From Symsagittifera roscoffensis (Eukaryota; Xenacoelomorpha; Acoela; Convolutidae): DNA of 64,000 nt. Within the stretch, counting starts at the first letter, position 1. Every line of letters begins with the position of its first letter. Shown in pieces: positions 22,201-34,200 of this stretch. The stretch is from assembly GCF_963678635.1 (NCBI RefSeq), contig NC_087066.1, forward strand, positions 8,089,954-8,153,953, written 5' to 3'. The translations under genes and the position numbers were made by a program. The notes under the pieces are model-generated. The model worked only from the letters and a program-made list of their open reading frames with translations, did no database searches and was not told the DNA's origin.

Positions 22201-25200
22201 TGGTTTTTCTTATGTCTTGTTGGTTATGTCCTTTTTCCAAAAAGCAAATTGTTCGTGGTATGGGTTTGTCTTTCGACTTTTTTGTGTTTTATTATTTCTT
22301 TCTTAGACTTTATAATAGTCTTCAAAAGAATAAATTATCCAGTTTTAAACTGGGTTAATCCGGTTTGGGTACCGTTGGTTTCCTTTTCTTAGTCATGCTG
22401 TTATTCTATGATTTGTGGTATTTAGTAAGCTGCGTTGGTTAGTTTTGTTTAGTATATGATTCCTTTCCAACCGGGTTAAAGGAAAGTTTGAAACATGTTA
22501 TTATATGTTAGAGTTGTTGAGTGTGAAAACTTGAAACTGAAATTCATTATTTTAAACAATTCTTCGTGGGCGAGCTGTGCGAGTGTGGATAGAATTTCTG
22601 TGCGAATGAATGAAAATATCAAAAGGTTAGTACTGCAATTGCATTTTATTAATTTACTGCATAGAATTTGGAAATTTACTGCTAGTTATGGGGGAATTTT
22701 AAGTTACAAATTTTCATCATAATTAGATTTACTGCTTGTGGGGAAAATTTTAGAAATGAATTTATTGCATTGGTATTAAATTTATAAATTTATAAGTGTA
22801 AGAGATTAATAGAAGTTTTGAAATCTGTTTAATGAAATTTGCGATTTTTATTTGTCTTTTGTGGTTTTTGTAGGTGATTGTCGGATGAAGGCTAAAAATC
22901 TAAAGAAAACATGGATAAAGTATGGTGAGTTTTTTAATATTTTAATTAGTTAGTAATATTCATTTAATTCATACTTACCTGTTAGTCGTCGGGGAAAAAA
23001 CCGTGGGGGAAGATGTCGTGAATTAGTTCTGAAGTTGTTAGTAGTTTAGCTAAGATGCGGATGATATTTTTAGTCTGAAGCAGTGGCCAAAGCAATTGAA
23101 GTGCCTTAATAGTGGTTAGTTCTTCAGTGCCAACTGCAAACTCATAAGGTGTGTTTTGGATTAGATTATATAATTTGTGTAAAGAGAAAGATGATTGGTT
23201 TATGGTCTGTGAATAGAACTGTTGGATGTTTTGATCCAAGTATCAGAAATTCATATTCTGTCAGTGTATATATTATGGCTGTACATTCTCTCATTAGAGT
23301 TGAGAGTCGTAGCTCTGCTTGAGTGAATAATCGAGAATTTGCTGATATGAGGTTCATTTTATTTGTACCATTATGTGATTGTAATAGTGCTGCACCGATG
23401 CCAAAGTTCGAAGCATCGCACATTGCATAAAATGGTTGATTTGAATCTGGAATTGTGTTTGAAATTTGTTCAGTTAAAAGTTTCTTTATTTCTTCAAATC
23501 GTGTTTGATGTTCTATGTTCCATTCAAAGTTATTTTGTTGTCTAAGGATGTTATAAAATGGTCGTAGATATAATTGCATTTTATAAACATATTTACTTAA
23601 AAAGTTTAACATTCCAAGAAATTCTTGGATTTTCTTTTTATTTGTTGGTGGTTGAAGTTTTTGAATAGCGTCAATGCGTGATTTCAATGGAGTGATTGTT
23701 TTTCTTTCTATATTATGTCCTAAGAATTTAACTCTTGTCAAAAAGAAGTGTGATTTATCGGGGGCGGCCTTCAGATTTTCGTTCTGAAGTATTTGGTGAT
23801 ATTTTTCTAAAACATTGAACATCTCGTCTTTTGTTTGTGATTGCATAAAAACATCGTCTAAATAGGTGATTGCGTTTTTCTTGAGTATTAGTGGTCTAAA
23901 AATTTTGCTCATAAAAGCTGAAAATGCTGCTGGTCCTATGGATATTCCATAGAATAAGCGGTTGAATTCATATTGTTGGTTTCCGATAACAAATTGTGTT
24001 AAACGTCGTGATTGTTCATCTAGTGGCATTTGATTGTATGCACTATTCATATCGGCGGTTGTAAAGTATTTGCCGTTTATTTTTGTTAAAATAACTTGTA
24101 TTGGTTCAATGGGCCAATTACATTTTGATTCATCTATAAGTGAATTGAGGTATCTAGCATCGAGAACGATTTTCAATGATTCTCCTTTAGCTAGTATGAT
24201 AACAGGGTTGATAAATGTGTTGCGTTTTGGTTGTTCTTCTTTGTTTACTTAGCCTCACTGGTCGCACCAGATGAGTTAGGACCGAGTTGGTTAACTCATA
24301 GAGTAATTTCGGATAGGGTACACCGTCTGCTCGTCACGCTATCTTATTTTCGGCCGGATAGATTCGTGCAACTTCTTAGTCTAATACCGATCCTAATCTT
24401 ACTCTTATACTATCTAGTCTCAGGTTGTTTAACTAGTCTCTGCTAGGCTCAATAGATCTAGGGTATACTGGTTTATTGCGGCTGTTGAAGTGCTCGGGAG
24501 AGTCCAACTAATTTCTAAGTTAAATTCAAATCTCTCTGGTGCTGAAATTACAAGTAACTTCAGCACTTACAAATAAGTGGGTTGTTAGTTAGATGGATCA
24601 TGATTGGTTAATATTAAATACTTTACATTGGTAAAATATCTAAATTATCCAATCATAAAATGTAGTTTAGATCAGGTTCCATAACTTAAAATGCAAATTA
24701 AATCAATCATAAAAGAAAAGAAAAGATCATAAACAACGCGAGCCAAATGCTGTGTAATTAGCCTAGAATGTTTTGACCGTGGCGTTCTGTGATGAGAGAA
24801 CTATAAAACGCATTTTACTTTTAAGGAATTGACATACTCGACAACAGTTTTAATCGAAAGCTTGACAATCAGCCAAAACCTATTTTTTTTATTTGACAAG
24901 TTATTGCAAAAAATCAAAAGAAATGAAAATTCTAAGCTACTTTTGTGGAGTTATTTTTATTGTTATTTTTAGCTAGATCAGGTTTTCGTATAATCAGATA
25001 AAGCTTCAACTAATATGAGAATTGAAACTACCTGTTTTTAAAGTATTTGTTGCCTAAGAAAAGATGTTTGTTGATTCATTTTGATTCAGTAACAATCCTG
25101 CTCTTATCAAGGCTTAGAATTAATTTAATGTTCTGAAGTCCACTTAATTGGTCTCGATTAGTTTTTGGTTAAAAAAATATTTTCAAATTTTGACTTTTAG

Positions 25201-28200
25201 TCTGATAAAACCAATGCTTACCTCGTTTATATTAATTCTATATTTTGTTTTGGCCATTTTGGTGCTACTTTCTTGTTTTTTTAGATTTAAGTTGTTCAGA
25301 TTTTAGAGTTGTTTAATCTCGTCGTTGTCTGTACAACTCTGGCTCCACTTGCAAGAATAGATTGATCACGCCACCTAAAATTCAGGTGCCACTACAAAAC
25401 TGTCTACAAAAGCACCTTTCGTAAGTCGTGTTTTTTGTTGTATTTGATTCAGTCGAGATATCTTTTGTCGGTTTTGTTTCTAAAATATCATTCGTTTCAA
25501 TGATAAAAATATCATTCGTTTCATCACGAAAATATCATTCGTTTCATCACAATTTCTCCAAAGTTTCAGAGTTGCTGATGAAACTATTTTGACTAAGCTA
25601 TATGCTTAATACAGCTTGAACTTTGTCCAATTAATACGGTTTTTGTCCTAAATTGTAGCCAATAAACTAATTGGAAAAATAAATTATAGTTACCTTTGCT
25701 TCTTAGAAACTTTTTGATCTAACTGAATCTAGTAGTGGCAATCACAGCAATGAAAAAGCTAAAAGTCCTACTTTTCGCACCAAAAGTCTTGCTTTCAGGT
25801 AATAACAATAGTTTTTGATGGTTTATTCATGACAAGTTGAAAAAAATTCTCTTAAGAAAACAGCACAATCATATCAAACTCCAAGGCTTTATTTTTGAGA
25901 CAACAAAAATTTGAGATATAAACATTTTTTTCAAAAAAATAGATAAGATTTTTTTTCAACGCTTTCATTCGATCAAGAGCATACCTCCATTCATCTTTAA
26001 AAAATTTTAAAATGCCTATGAGGTTTGACCATCCTAAAATTTTTCATACATTTTTTTTTACTTTTCGGCAAGTGCTCACAGCGAAGAATCTTGCTTTATG
26101 CTTCCCGTAAGGCAAAATAAAGAAAAAAAAGCAAGAATGAATGCAAAATCAAAACTTTTATCCAAATTATATATATCATATACTGGTCATGTTGAGACTG
26201 AGCTTCAACGGGTCGCTAAAACAATTCGTTGAAAAATGAAGGAGTTAAACCTGGAAAGAAATTGTGTTTTCAACACGAACTACTTTTTAAAATTTTCAAT
26301 TATTTTTTCCACTTCCTTACAACTAGGCTTTTAATCGCTTAGTAAAAAGATATGAAGAAAAAGGTTTTCTCCTTTATTTCTTGGAACTAAAAATTTTGCT
26401 AAAATTTGAAATCTTGCTTTGCTTCTCAGCCGTTGATATAAAACTGGTGACATCTTTTCTCATCAAAATCGAGTGATAGGTCTGCTCAACCCGCATCGAG
26501 CCGGAAAATCATGCGAAGCCGACTTAAGTCGGAAGCGGATGTGTCAACGTAGACCGGCCTCAGTTTCGTTGGATTCGTTTGAATCAATCAATTGTATCCC
26601 GAAGTAACAAAAGTGGATAAAAATTGACTATCTACAGAAAAAAAAATACAGATTTCAAATCTGATGTAATTTTATATAATATATAATTTTGATTATTCCA
26701 AGACCCTCTCATTTGATCATTTTAATATTTGTAACACAAGAGCACTTAGGAGCTGCAATTTTTTGAGTTTTTTTCTGTTTGAAACTCCACTTTCAGGAGT
26801 CTTCAGTTATTAACTGATAATAACCAATATTGATTACCTCCTTATCTTTGTTGAGTATGGCCTTAGCGTGGGCCTCCACACTCACTCCCCACCCCTTTAC
26901 ACTGCCACCCACATCGAACTCCATCCCACTGGACTCCTTGTCCACTGCGAGCACGTCAGAATTGGACTCTGTCTTGTGGAACACCTTGTTCAGCTCCTCC
27001 GTCACTTTGTCCGGTCTGGCGTAGTCTTTGTCCCAGAACACAGAGTCCCACTGGGTGCTCGAAAACCTGGAAGACAGTGTTTTTTCTTGAAGTAAACCAA
27101 TCTAAGCCAAGAAACGAATTAAACCAATCTAATCATTAAAAAGATTTATGATTTTTTCGCTTGAAATTTGTTCATGTACCATTGAAAAAATGTTGAACTG
27201 TTTCAAGTTTCTAATAGCACGAAAATGTTTAACTCGTACTTGATACCAGATAAAAGAACTTATTTACTAGGACGAATAAATAGTGCCAAAATATGATAGT
27301 CATCAATTACTTGAATAAAATTAATCTCAACTTTCTTCCAACTACTGCACTAAAATTGTAATTCCAAAAATTTCAAAGTTAAGTTTATAAAAATTAACTG
27401 CATTACGATGCTAAACTATGCATTCTGTGCATTGTATGCGGATTCTATTACAGGTCAAAAACAGATTTGTCGCGGAATCCACATCATTGCTACTTTTCTT
27501 TGATCTTCTTGGCTGTTATGGATTCCGCACACAAATACTTAAAACAATGTTCAACTCAAACTCGCTCCAAAAATAGACAAATTTGCGGAATCCGCAACCG
27601 TATTAGCGGAATCCAGAACAGTTTGTGGAGTCCGCAAACGAAAAGACATGTGAATAGTTAAATTGAGTTGTTGCGGAACCCGCAACTGTAAGCGGAATCC
27701 GCAAAGTGTGAGTGGAATCTGCAAATTGTAAGTGGAATCCGCATTTTGTTTGCGGATTCCCTTTACATATAATTATATGTGTGGTAGCCTTTAAAATTAT
27801 ATCTTTCAATTACTTGATTCGATTTCACCAGAATAGGAATTTACTAGATCAGTGATTGGGATTAATAGAATCTCAATTACTGACCACTATTTGAGATCGA
27901 TGAAATCCCAATTACTGAACTAATTCGACGATTTGCTATGCGTTGTGTTTCTAATCACTCTCAACCTAATGACTCCAAATAATGAATTTTTTTCCATATT
28001 TATTCCATATTATTCCAGTTTTAGGGATTCAATCAATCACAATTACTGACCAGTATTTGGGATCGATGGAATCCAAAATACTGACCTAATTTGGCGATAT
28101 ACTGTGTGTTGTGCTTCCATACACTATCAACCCAATGACTACAATTATTGAAACTATTCGGCGTTTTGCTTCGAAAATCAGTATTTAGGATCGAAGCAAT

Positions 28201-31200
28201 CCCGAATACTGACCTAATTGCCCGATATGATGTGTGTTATATTTGTCAGTGACTCCAAATTTTGAAATTTTTCGGTGTTGTGTTTCCAAAATACTAAAGG
28301 ATGACATCCAGCGATTTTGGTAACCAATGTTATAAGACTTGTTTGTGGATTCCGCTGACAATGGTTAGGTCCTTGCTTTTAAATTCCGCATTGCTAGACA
28401 TAAAAATTTTCAGCTCTAGCATTTAATTGTTCATATGCAAGTTCAGTAATAAACAAAATTCGGAATCCACTTACAGTTTGCGGAATCCGCTTACATTTGC
28501 GGATTCCGCTTACGTTTTGCGGAATCCACTTACAGTTGCGGAATCCAAAACAGCTAGCTATATTCGCTTGTTGCGGAATCCGCGACACAACAAATATATC
28601 CGCGACAAAATTTACGTTACACTCATATGTACGCGGAATCCGCGGAAGTTTTGTAAGTCGAATCCACTTACATTTTGGAACATGTTTAAAGATTAGCTCT
28701 GGAATCCAGGATTTTACAGACACAAAATTGTGCACCTATCCAGTGCACAGTTTGGCTTCGTTATGTGTTTTTAAAAAACTTATCGGTTTTCAAAAAAAAT
28801 GTCATAAATTGTTGATACATCAATTTTTTTTCAAAATAATTCTAGAAAAGTTTCTTATAAAGACCTAAAAGAGAATTTTTTCACGAAAAAAATTGGCAGT
28901 GCCCGCATATTTATAAAAAGCAAAAGACCATTCTAAAAATTTTTTCTAAAAAAATTGACATGAAAATGCCCTAAAAAAGTCTAAAACGAGGATATAGAAA
29001 GCTGAAACTGTGTAACCTCTCTGAAGTGACTTCTTGCTGTTTGAGAACTCGTTCGAATGCCTTCTGGAGACTGATCTCGTCTCCCGTTTCCACATAGCCG
29101 AAGTCCACCACAGTCTCCATCATCACATTACTCACAGTCTCCTGTGCCATCTCCTTCACATCATCCGACTGCAGGTACCTTACAGACACAACAGGAACAT
29201 TTTAACAACTCCCGAGAAACCTCCGACCGTCTTACTATAACTCCAACAGGTAAAGAGAAAATCATCCAAATTTTAATTTCAAAAAAACGCAGGCAATTTG
29301 TCTGATAACGATCCACGCATCCTAGTTTAATAACATATTATAGAATATGTTAGAATATATTATTATAGAACATAATAACTATTATAGAATTAAACCTCCT
29401 CCCAATCGCTAGGAAGTGTTGACAAAAATAAACAAAAAGCTTATATGTTTACGATAAACAAACAATAATTGATTTGTTCTTCAATTAAGATTCATCCTTT
29501 TTGAGCACGCGCTACATTTCACCATTCAGGTTTCCGGCTGGTTGAGTAGTACTACTCTTAGGTAAACCCTCCGATCATTATTGAATGATTAAATTTTTTG
29601 TATTTTTGTAGGTATTTTTGATGTGGCGTGGCAAGTTTCTTCAGCAGAATCGTTTGAAAGCTCCTTCATTTTGAAAACGAAACCTCACAAATGGAAGCAT
29701 TCGAGGTTCTCACAAAAACTCAAGGGCGAAATTAATTTGAGATGGTTGGGTTAAGTCGCCTAGCGGCTTGTAGCTTCCTTAAAAATTGTTGCAAGATGTC
29801 AAGTTTGGTACCACTTTGAAGCATGTTTTCCTTTTATTTATGAACAATTTTTTTGCGAAAATGACTGTAATTAGAATGTGCTTCACGCAGAGCAAACAAA
29901 TGGAATCAGAATTTTTCCATTTGGCGAAACTGAACCAAAATTGTGATCAGAATGAGCAACTCAGACTATACCTCACGTCTCCTTTGACGTCCGGCATGTT
30001 CTTCAGTCGGGTGAACAACTTCCCACTGGTCACGTGTTTGCCATATATGGTCAATTTCTTCTCCATCGACCTATGAAACACGAAATGAATCATTGTTGTA
30101 GTAAATTTAGATGTTCTTAAAAAACTGTTTGAGAACATCAAATTGTTCTTCTTAAATATAATCTCTGGATAAAAACCTAATTGAGTTTTTTTGTCTCCGC
30201 AATTCTCCGTGACGTGAATGACTCAAAGCAAAACTATGAGTGAGGTGGTATTTTTAACTTATCTGTTACCAAGGCTCAATTGTTTTTTAAAACTCAAATG
30301 TGTATACCCAATATATACCCAAATGCAAGCACTGAATAAATCAATATTCATTTTCATGAACAACCTTGTAAAATCAATATGGTTGAATTGCAAAATTATT
30401 TTGTCCGTGTCAATCGATCTTTAGAATGCATTTTTATTTGACGTATTTCATTTTTGATTAAGATTGAGAAGTACCCGGGTTGAGGTTTGAATTTTAAGTT
30501 TCGACCGAAGTGGTCGAACCACATTTCATAGTGCGACCAAAATACATAGCGGCAAACTGAGCCATACGGTCGAACTGAGTCGAAGCATAAAAAAGATTTA
30601 TGTAGACATCCTTTTTTAAAGAAAAAGCGGCTCTCACTTGGTGCCCTTGATGACTACGTTGAGTTCGAGGTTGAAGAACATTGATGGATACTCTTTCATG
30701 GTCTGTTCTAACATGTCACAGTCCTCCTTCAGGTCGCAGATGAACCGGAATCTCACTTTGGAAGACAACTTCACATAGCTCTGCCACTCATCGCCTAGGA
30801 GAAGCATAATCACAGTAAACTTTTGTTCCAACCATTTGAAAAGTGGCGAGGAACTTAAAAATCGGGTGTGTTTAAAGTTTCCCCGCAAATTCAACTAAAC
30901 AAATAATCATCGGAGAGAATTGAGTGATATATCATATTAAATCTCTTCCAGTCGTGATTCGAACTACTTTCATAAAATTCAAAATGTTTTTCCAGGGTAA
31001 ACTAAAACCGGTTTGAATTTGTTGATTTTTGTCTTAAATTTTTATCTTATATGGTTTTTGTCTTAATTCTAGTCCTTTTTCTAGAAAAAAAAAGTTTTCC
31101 AATTTGAGTTTTTTCTATGGATGTCAAGTAAGTCTAAGCTCTACTTTCTCGTTGAGATCCTTTCATCACACAAATTTGAAAAAACGACACTAAATTGAAA

Positions 31201-34200
31201 AAAATATATTAAGACTTTTGTCGGAACAATCTGTGCTACTTGCTCAGTAACCAGCTGTCCTTGTTTCAATTGAATATATATAATAAAATATAGCTAATCG
31301 AAGGTTAGAAAAGAGTAATGGATGCAGGTAAACATAAAAAACGCTGACTTTGTTGAAAAAATCTCGTATGTCGAATTTCTAAGAAAAGAATAGATGCTCT
31401 TTAAGCTCTTTGAATTTTTAAGCGATTTATGATGACTGGCATTTTCTTGATAACAAAAAACCAATTTGAGAAAACTGGATCAACAGGTAAAATTTCGCTT
31501 CCGCTGGAAATCTTAAAATTAAATTCTACTTTCGAAACTAGAAAAAATTCACGTTTTTTAGCCCCATTTCCACGTTCGTATTTGGAGAGTGCTATTTACG
31601 TCACTTTCAGCAGATGAATATCAATTGAACTTAAAACGTGCATATATATCAAAATGCATTTATAAATGCATCAATTTGTATGAATGCATATCTGTAGTTA
31701 TTAGAGACTTTTAAGACTTTTCCTGAAAAAAAAACAAAAAAAAAGGAAGAACCCATATAAGAGTCTTCATTACATTCATTACTTTTAAAAAATTTAAATT
31801 CTACAGGTTTTTTATTTTATTTTTCAAAATATTTTTCAATAATAGTATACCAGTGACATCAATTTATTGGGTGCCGCGACATTTACGCGCTCAGACTATA
31901 AGGCCGAATACAGTTTTGGCCGATTTAAAATTTAGACAACTGAGCCAAAAGTATACAGATAACTCAGCCGATAATAGTGCAGTCGTGCCAACAAAATTGG
32001 ACAGCTTCAATGAAGGGCGAGTGGAGTAACTTCGATTACTCTGATAAACTTTGACCTGATTTTCCAAAAATTTAGAGAAAAAAAAGATAGATGCCTCTCT
32101 ATTTCCCCATTATTCGAAATTATGGCTCTTTTCCACTCCCCCACTTGTTGTAAATTTTTCAGGTTCATAACCCTGCTGCATGCTATTTTGGTTAAAAAGG
32201 GTGAGTTTTCATTCTATGATTACGAACAGGACTGCGTTTGTCAAAAATGCTAGTTTTTTCACTATGCGATTGTCAGAAATACTAGTTTTTTTACTATGAA
32301 AATTTTCGTTTTCTCATGTGTTTTGCGAATGAAAACCTTAATCGTAGAGAAAACAGAAAAAAGCCGAAACTAGTATTTTGGTGGGGCTGTAAATAATGGA
32401 ATGGAATGATATTTAAACATTTTTTGGCATCAATTTGTATTCAATTTCATTTCAACTGTGACTGACCTAACATTATTCCGTCCTTGAGTCCCCCCGAATT
32501 GTCTTTCCACACGATGGCAACTTTCTCAACTGGAAACACTTCAATGTTGGAATAGCTCACGTGTTTATACTCGTCCTGAAACAGACTACCTTATGGTGAT
32601 CAAACGAAGTTTTTACATTTCTTAATTCCAAGTTACCGCAATTATAAACATTTTTGTTATACAATTTCCCGAGGGACGGGGGTGTTAAAGTTGAAAACTT
32701 GATAAGCTTTTTTTACCACTCCCTGTAAATTTTACTGAAAGAAACTTACATTATCGATAACATTTTGTTTTAAAATCTGGCATGTTTGGCAATTATTGAA
32801 GGCTCAAAATAATTGGTTTTGATCTATCAAGATGCAAAGGTGAGCTGAATCATGGACAACATATACTTTTTCTGCTAGTGAGAAATTAAGTACTGATTTT
32901 TTGAAGACTGTTGCCAATTTTTCGAACAGCGGGAAGGGGGGCGGAAAAGAGGATAACTTACGAATGAGTTGAGGTGATTGACAGTTGCCTGTTTGGCGTC
33001 CTTGGACCACATGAGTAGTTCGAAGTACATCTGGTGCTGTCCAGTGAATGGGTTGAAGATACTCTGGGCTGAAGAAGAGACGAGCCACGCCAGAGGCATG
33101 AAGTAGAATCTAAACAAACTTACTATGTTTAGTTTTTCGTCATTTATAGCCGTTCTGAAAATCAAAACGGCTCATCCCTTCCCCCATCATCGCTGAAGCG
33201 TCAATTTTATGACGTAACGAAAAATTCAACAAGGTTAAGTTGTGACAAACAGTTGACCTCCAAACTATCAGTTAACTCGAAAAATATCTGTTCGAACGAA
33301 AAAACGGCTTGTTATTGAAGGCTTCAAATTGAACTATTCCGAGCACTTTACCTAAACAGGGGCACATCAGCGGTTCGCCGTAATGAGCTATGCAGCTCTT
33401 CTGTTGGTCCTTTCCCCGTGGGTAATGGTCTTAATCTTAATCTTAACTTTTGTTATTGACTGTCTTATACTTTTTTCAAGAACAATTAGGATGCCAGTTG
33501 AAAGCACCAGCTGGATGCCGTTATGATGTTGATCTGAACCAGATAGAGGATGTGACCACCCAATACTGGTGAGACAATAATTGATAAATATGAAATTGAA
33601 ATACAAATCTTCAGGTCGGACGAATGATTTGCGTAAAATTGAATTTGATAAAAAACATAAGAGAGGCAAAAAATCAAAAAGAGATCGTGAATTGGTCTCG
33701 AACCCGTCTTTTGGCGCTCGACGAAACAAAAATTTGGTTGGAAATGATTCGAAACTTTTTATTAATTCTTTTTGAAAATTATGATTAGATGTTTCTATTT
33801 ACATCAAGAGGGTAGCCTGTTCCGTATTGATTGATGCCCACAATGATAATCAAATTCATATTTTCAAACCGCAATACTGTATGCGGTAGAAAAAACTGCA
33901 AGGTTTAAAAAACTATTTTTAATGAAAGTCAAACTTATATGTCAGTGAAAAACTTCAGTGGAAGCAAAAATGAGGCAAGATACTGATATAAAAAGATATA
34001 AAAAATCAACTAAAAATTGTTATTTGAGCGTTCCACTCAGTCAATCTATTGACGAGAGGAATGTGTTTTTTCACCTCAAAACCAAATCATTACGGTGGAT
34101 GCTTCTGTTTCTCTAACTATAAAAAATTGCTGTTAAGAAGTCGAAATTTGTCTGAAGAAATAAACCAATCGCGAGCACAAATATTCCGTTACTTTCGTAT

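Larger units (their letters stand above)
20958..24681 (-). mobile_element. Defective LTR retrotransposon (element 3) with near-identical LTRs
   Basis: Two 410-bp direct repeats, each TGAGTTAGGACCG...GATCAGGTTCCA on the plus strand, bound a 2904-bp interior. Target duplications TAAC flank the element (20954-20957 and 24682-24685). The RT lies on the minus strand, so 24272-24681 is the 5' LTR. Only RT and part of RNase H remain; gag, protease and integrase are absent. The LTRs look identical by eye, implying recent insertion of an already gutted copy. It sits in an intron of the ApeC-like gene, same strand. Confidence 0.9.

Noticed and set aside
22137-22392. Two overlapping hydrophobic plus-strand frames as an envelope-like gene of element 3
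   Set aside because: They are antisense to the element, short, and explained by T-rich sequence.
33686-33720. GGTTCGAGACC on the minus strand, B-box-like
   Set aside because: No A box or cloverleaf can be built around it.
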